Assembly (NCBI GenBank): GCA_026005035.1
Contig: BPKH01000003.1
Location: 62,001-126,000, forward strand
DNA from: Porticoccaceae bacterium
GTDB taxonomy: Bacteria; Pseudomonadota; Gammaproteobacteria; Pseudomonadales; Porticoccaceae
Direction: 5' to 3'
DNA length: 64,000 nt
Below, one piece after another: positions 62,307-64,000 of this stretch. A model generated the notes under the pieces. That model searched no databases. It was given only the letters and a program-made list of their open reading frames with translations, and was not told the DNA's origin. A program made the translations under genes and the position numbers. Each line of letters begins with the position of its first letter. The stretch's first letter is position 1.

Positions 62307-64000
62307 GTGTCGTTGTGGGGTCGGCGGACGCCGTTGCGCTGGAGTCTTTTGGCCGCCCTGTGGGGCGTTGCCGCCTGGGGCGCGGAACCGAACTTCGAGG
62401 AGGTGGTGGTCACCGCCCTGCGCCAACCGACCCCTCGCCACCAGGTGCCGGGCAGCGTGGCGGCCCTGACCCGGGAAACCCTGGAACTGGTGGCGCCCAC
62501 CCACCCGGCCGAAGCCCTCAACCGCCTGCCCGGGGTCAACCTGAGCCAAAACAGCGGCCAGGAGTACCTGCCGGCGATCCGCTCGCCGGTGCTCACCGGC
62601 CCCGGCGCCTGCGGCGGCTTCCTGATGGCCGAAGACGGCATCCCCCTGCGCCCGGCCGGCTTTTGCAACGTCAACGAGCTGTTCGAGGCGCACCTGGAGC
62701 AGGCCGCCCGCGTGGAGGTGATTCCCGGGCCCGGCATGGTGCTCTACGGGTCCAACGCCCTGCACGGGGTGGTCAACGCCCTCACCCCCTCGGTTGGGGA
62801 GGTCGAAGCGCGCTGGTCCGCCGAGTGGGGATCGGAGCACTTCCGCCGCCTGGGGGTGGCGTACCCCTGGCGGGAGGGCCACGCCCTGCTCACCCTCACC
62901 CGGGACGGTGGCTTTCGCGCCGACGCCACCGTGGACTTGGCCAAGTTCAGTGTCCGCCAGCGGCTGGCCGGCGGGGAGGGGGGTGCGACCCTGGTCCGCC
63001 TGGAACAGGCCACGGCGGGTTACGCGGTGGGGGAAGAGGCGTACAAGATCCGCCCCCTGGCGCGGGCCAACCCCAATCCCGACGCCTATCGGGACGCCCA
63101 AGCGGCCCGTTTCTGGTGGCGGCGTCGCGCCGCCCTGGGGGCCGCCGAGCTTCAGATCACCCCCTACCTGCGGCTCGGGGAGATGGACTTTCTCATGCAC
63201 TTTCTGCCGGGCACGCCCCTCGAGCGCAACGGCCACCGGGGTGGCGGCATCCAGTCGGCTTTCCACCTGCCCTGGGGCGGCGGCCGCCTCGTGGCCGGCG
63301 TCGACGCCGAGTGGGTGCAGGGCTGGCTCAAGCAGATCCAGGCCGAGCCCGCCGCGGGCTCGGCCTTCCTGCGCGAGACCCTGCCGGTGGGGCGCCAGTA
63401 CGACTACGACGTGCTCGCCCTGCAGCTCGCCCCCTTCGCCCAGTGGCATTGGCCCCCGGGGGAGGCATTCGATCTGGCGGTGGGGGTGCGCCAGGAGTGG
63501 CTCTCCTATGACTACCGCAACCACTTGCCGCCGGGGCGCACCCGCGAGGATGGCACGCCCTGCGGTTTCGGCGGATGCCGCTACGCCCGGCCCGCCGATC
63601 GAGACGATCTCTTTTCCAACCTCAGCCCCCGCTTCGGCCTCTCCTGGCGGCTGGCGCCGGGCCACGCCCTGCACCTGGTGGCGGCGCGCGGTTTCCGCGC
63701 GCCCCAGGCGGTGGAACTCTACCGCCTCCAGGGCGACCAGCGGGTGGCCGATCTAGATTCGGAGCGGCTCGACAGCGTCGAAATCGGCCTGCGCGGGCGG
63801 CGGGGGGCGCTGGCGTGGGACCTGGCCGGCTATGCCATGGAAAAGCGCAATGTCATCTTCCGGGACAGCGATCTGTTCATGCGCAGCGGCGGCCGCACCC
63901 GCCATCGGGGACTGGAGGCGGTCCTGCGCTGGCGGCCCGGCGTTCACTTCGGCCTCGATCTCCACTGGTCCTGGGCCCGCCACCGCTACGCCCGTTCCCC
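62307..64000 (+). CDS. TonB-dependent outer-membrane receptor (3' end outside window)
   Basis: At least 564 residues of an outer-membrane beta-barrel transporter powered by TonB. A signal peptide (RWSLLAALWGVAAWGA) is followed by the TonB box FEEVVVTAL, the plug domain with GSVAALTRETLELVAPTHPA, EALNRLPGVNLSQNSGQEYL, then RVEVIPGPGMVLYGSNALHG, and barrel strands with FRAPQAVELYRLQG. The gene runs past base 64000, so the C-terminal strands are missing. Substrate unknown (siderophore, cobalamin or another). GTG 62307 with GGAGGGG upstream. It is divergent from npdG, with 170 bases between. Confidence 0.93.
   Translation, partial: MSLWGRRTPLRWSLLAALWGVAAWGAEPNFEEVVVTALRQPTPRHQVPGSVAALTRETLELVAPTHPAEALNRLPGVNLSQNSGQEYLPAIRSPVLTGPGACGGFLMAEDGIPLRPAGFCNVNELFEAHLEQAARVEVIPGPGMVLYGSNALHGVVNALTPSVGEVEARWSAEWGSEHFRRLGVAYPWREGHALLTLTRDGGFRADATVDLAKFSVRQRLAGGEGGATLVRLEQATAGYAVGEEAYKIRPLARANPNPDAYRDAQAARFWWRRRAALGAAELQITPYLRLGEMDFLMHFLPGTPLERNGHRGGGIQSAFHLPWGGGRLVAGVDAEWVQGWLKQIQAEPAAGSAFLRETLPVGRQYDYDVLALQLAPFAQWHWPPGEAFDLAVGVRQEWLSYDYRNHLPPGRTREDGTPCGFGGCRYARPADRDDLFSNLSPRFGLSWRLAPGHALHLVAARGFRAPQAVELYRLQGDQRVADLDSERLDSVEIGLRGRRGALAWDLAGYAMEKRNVIFRDSDLFMRSGGRTRHRGLEAVLRWRPGVHFGLDLHWSWARHRYARS

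Overview
The window is about 64 kb of very GC-rich DNA and reads as the chromosome of a gammaproteobacterium, probably a halotolerant or halophilic one (Chromatiales/Ectothiorhodospiraceae-like is an inference). Reasons: groEL, acnB, aceA plus glcB, mltD, miaE, thrH, PLP-type aspartate decarboxylase PanP, class I fructose-1,6-bisphosphatase and GlnRS all look gammaproteobacterial, and an ectoine-type compatible-solute operon with its own aspartokinase and MarR-type regulator is present. An operon for the deazaflavin cofactor F420 (cofGH, cofC, F420:NADP oxidoreductase) is unusual for this group.

Layout. 1-16 kb: 3' end of groEL, three small or poorly known genes, tRNA-Arg(CCT), mltD, a membrane J-protein, a cation/proton antiporter, acnB, a GST, miaE, then a leftward block: ectB, ectC, ectoine-type aspartokinase and a sodium:solute symporter. 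No ectA is present. 16-23 kb: ectR, glnS, cysS, a phosphopantetheinyl transferase, two membrane proteins, tRNA-Ser(CGA). 23-30.6 kb: a looser region with many REP-like palindromic repeats, two secreted proteins of unknown function, a glutathione reductase of the type common in Alphaproteobacteria, and two DUF3592 membrane proteins. 30.6-42.4 kb: an accessory island, all on the minus strand. From right to left it holds a serine recombinase module, truncated and intact phage tail genes, a four-gene amidoligase / DUF5049 / class II glutamine amidotransferase / gamma-glutamylcyclotransferase operon, then an excisionase-like HTH with a near-perfect sigma-70 promoter, a C5-cytosine methyltransferase, Vsr endonuclease, and decayed pieces of a DrmD-like helicase and a BrxF-like protein. 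tRNA-Asn(GTT) with a terminator, and an insertion-sequence scar, border the island on the right.

42.5-64 kb: cupin, uvrB, thrH, pabB, the glyoxylate shunt enzymes aceA and glcB around a LysR regulator, a GNAT-fusion protein, gamma-glutamyltransferase, fbp, panP, the F420 genes, and a TonB-dependent receptor running off the end.

Nine reading frames (including essential glnS and conserved uvrB) are broken. In every one the span from start to stop is 3n+1, and eight of nine breaks lie on a run of the same base. One extra base in a homopolymer repairs each eight, so these are most likely sequence errors, not pseudogenes. The genuinely decayed genes are the drmD-like and brxF-like remnants and the transposase scar.
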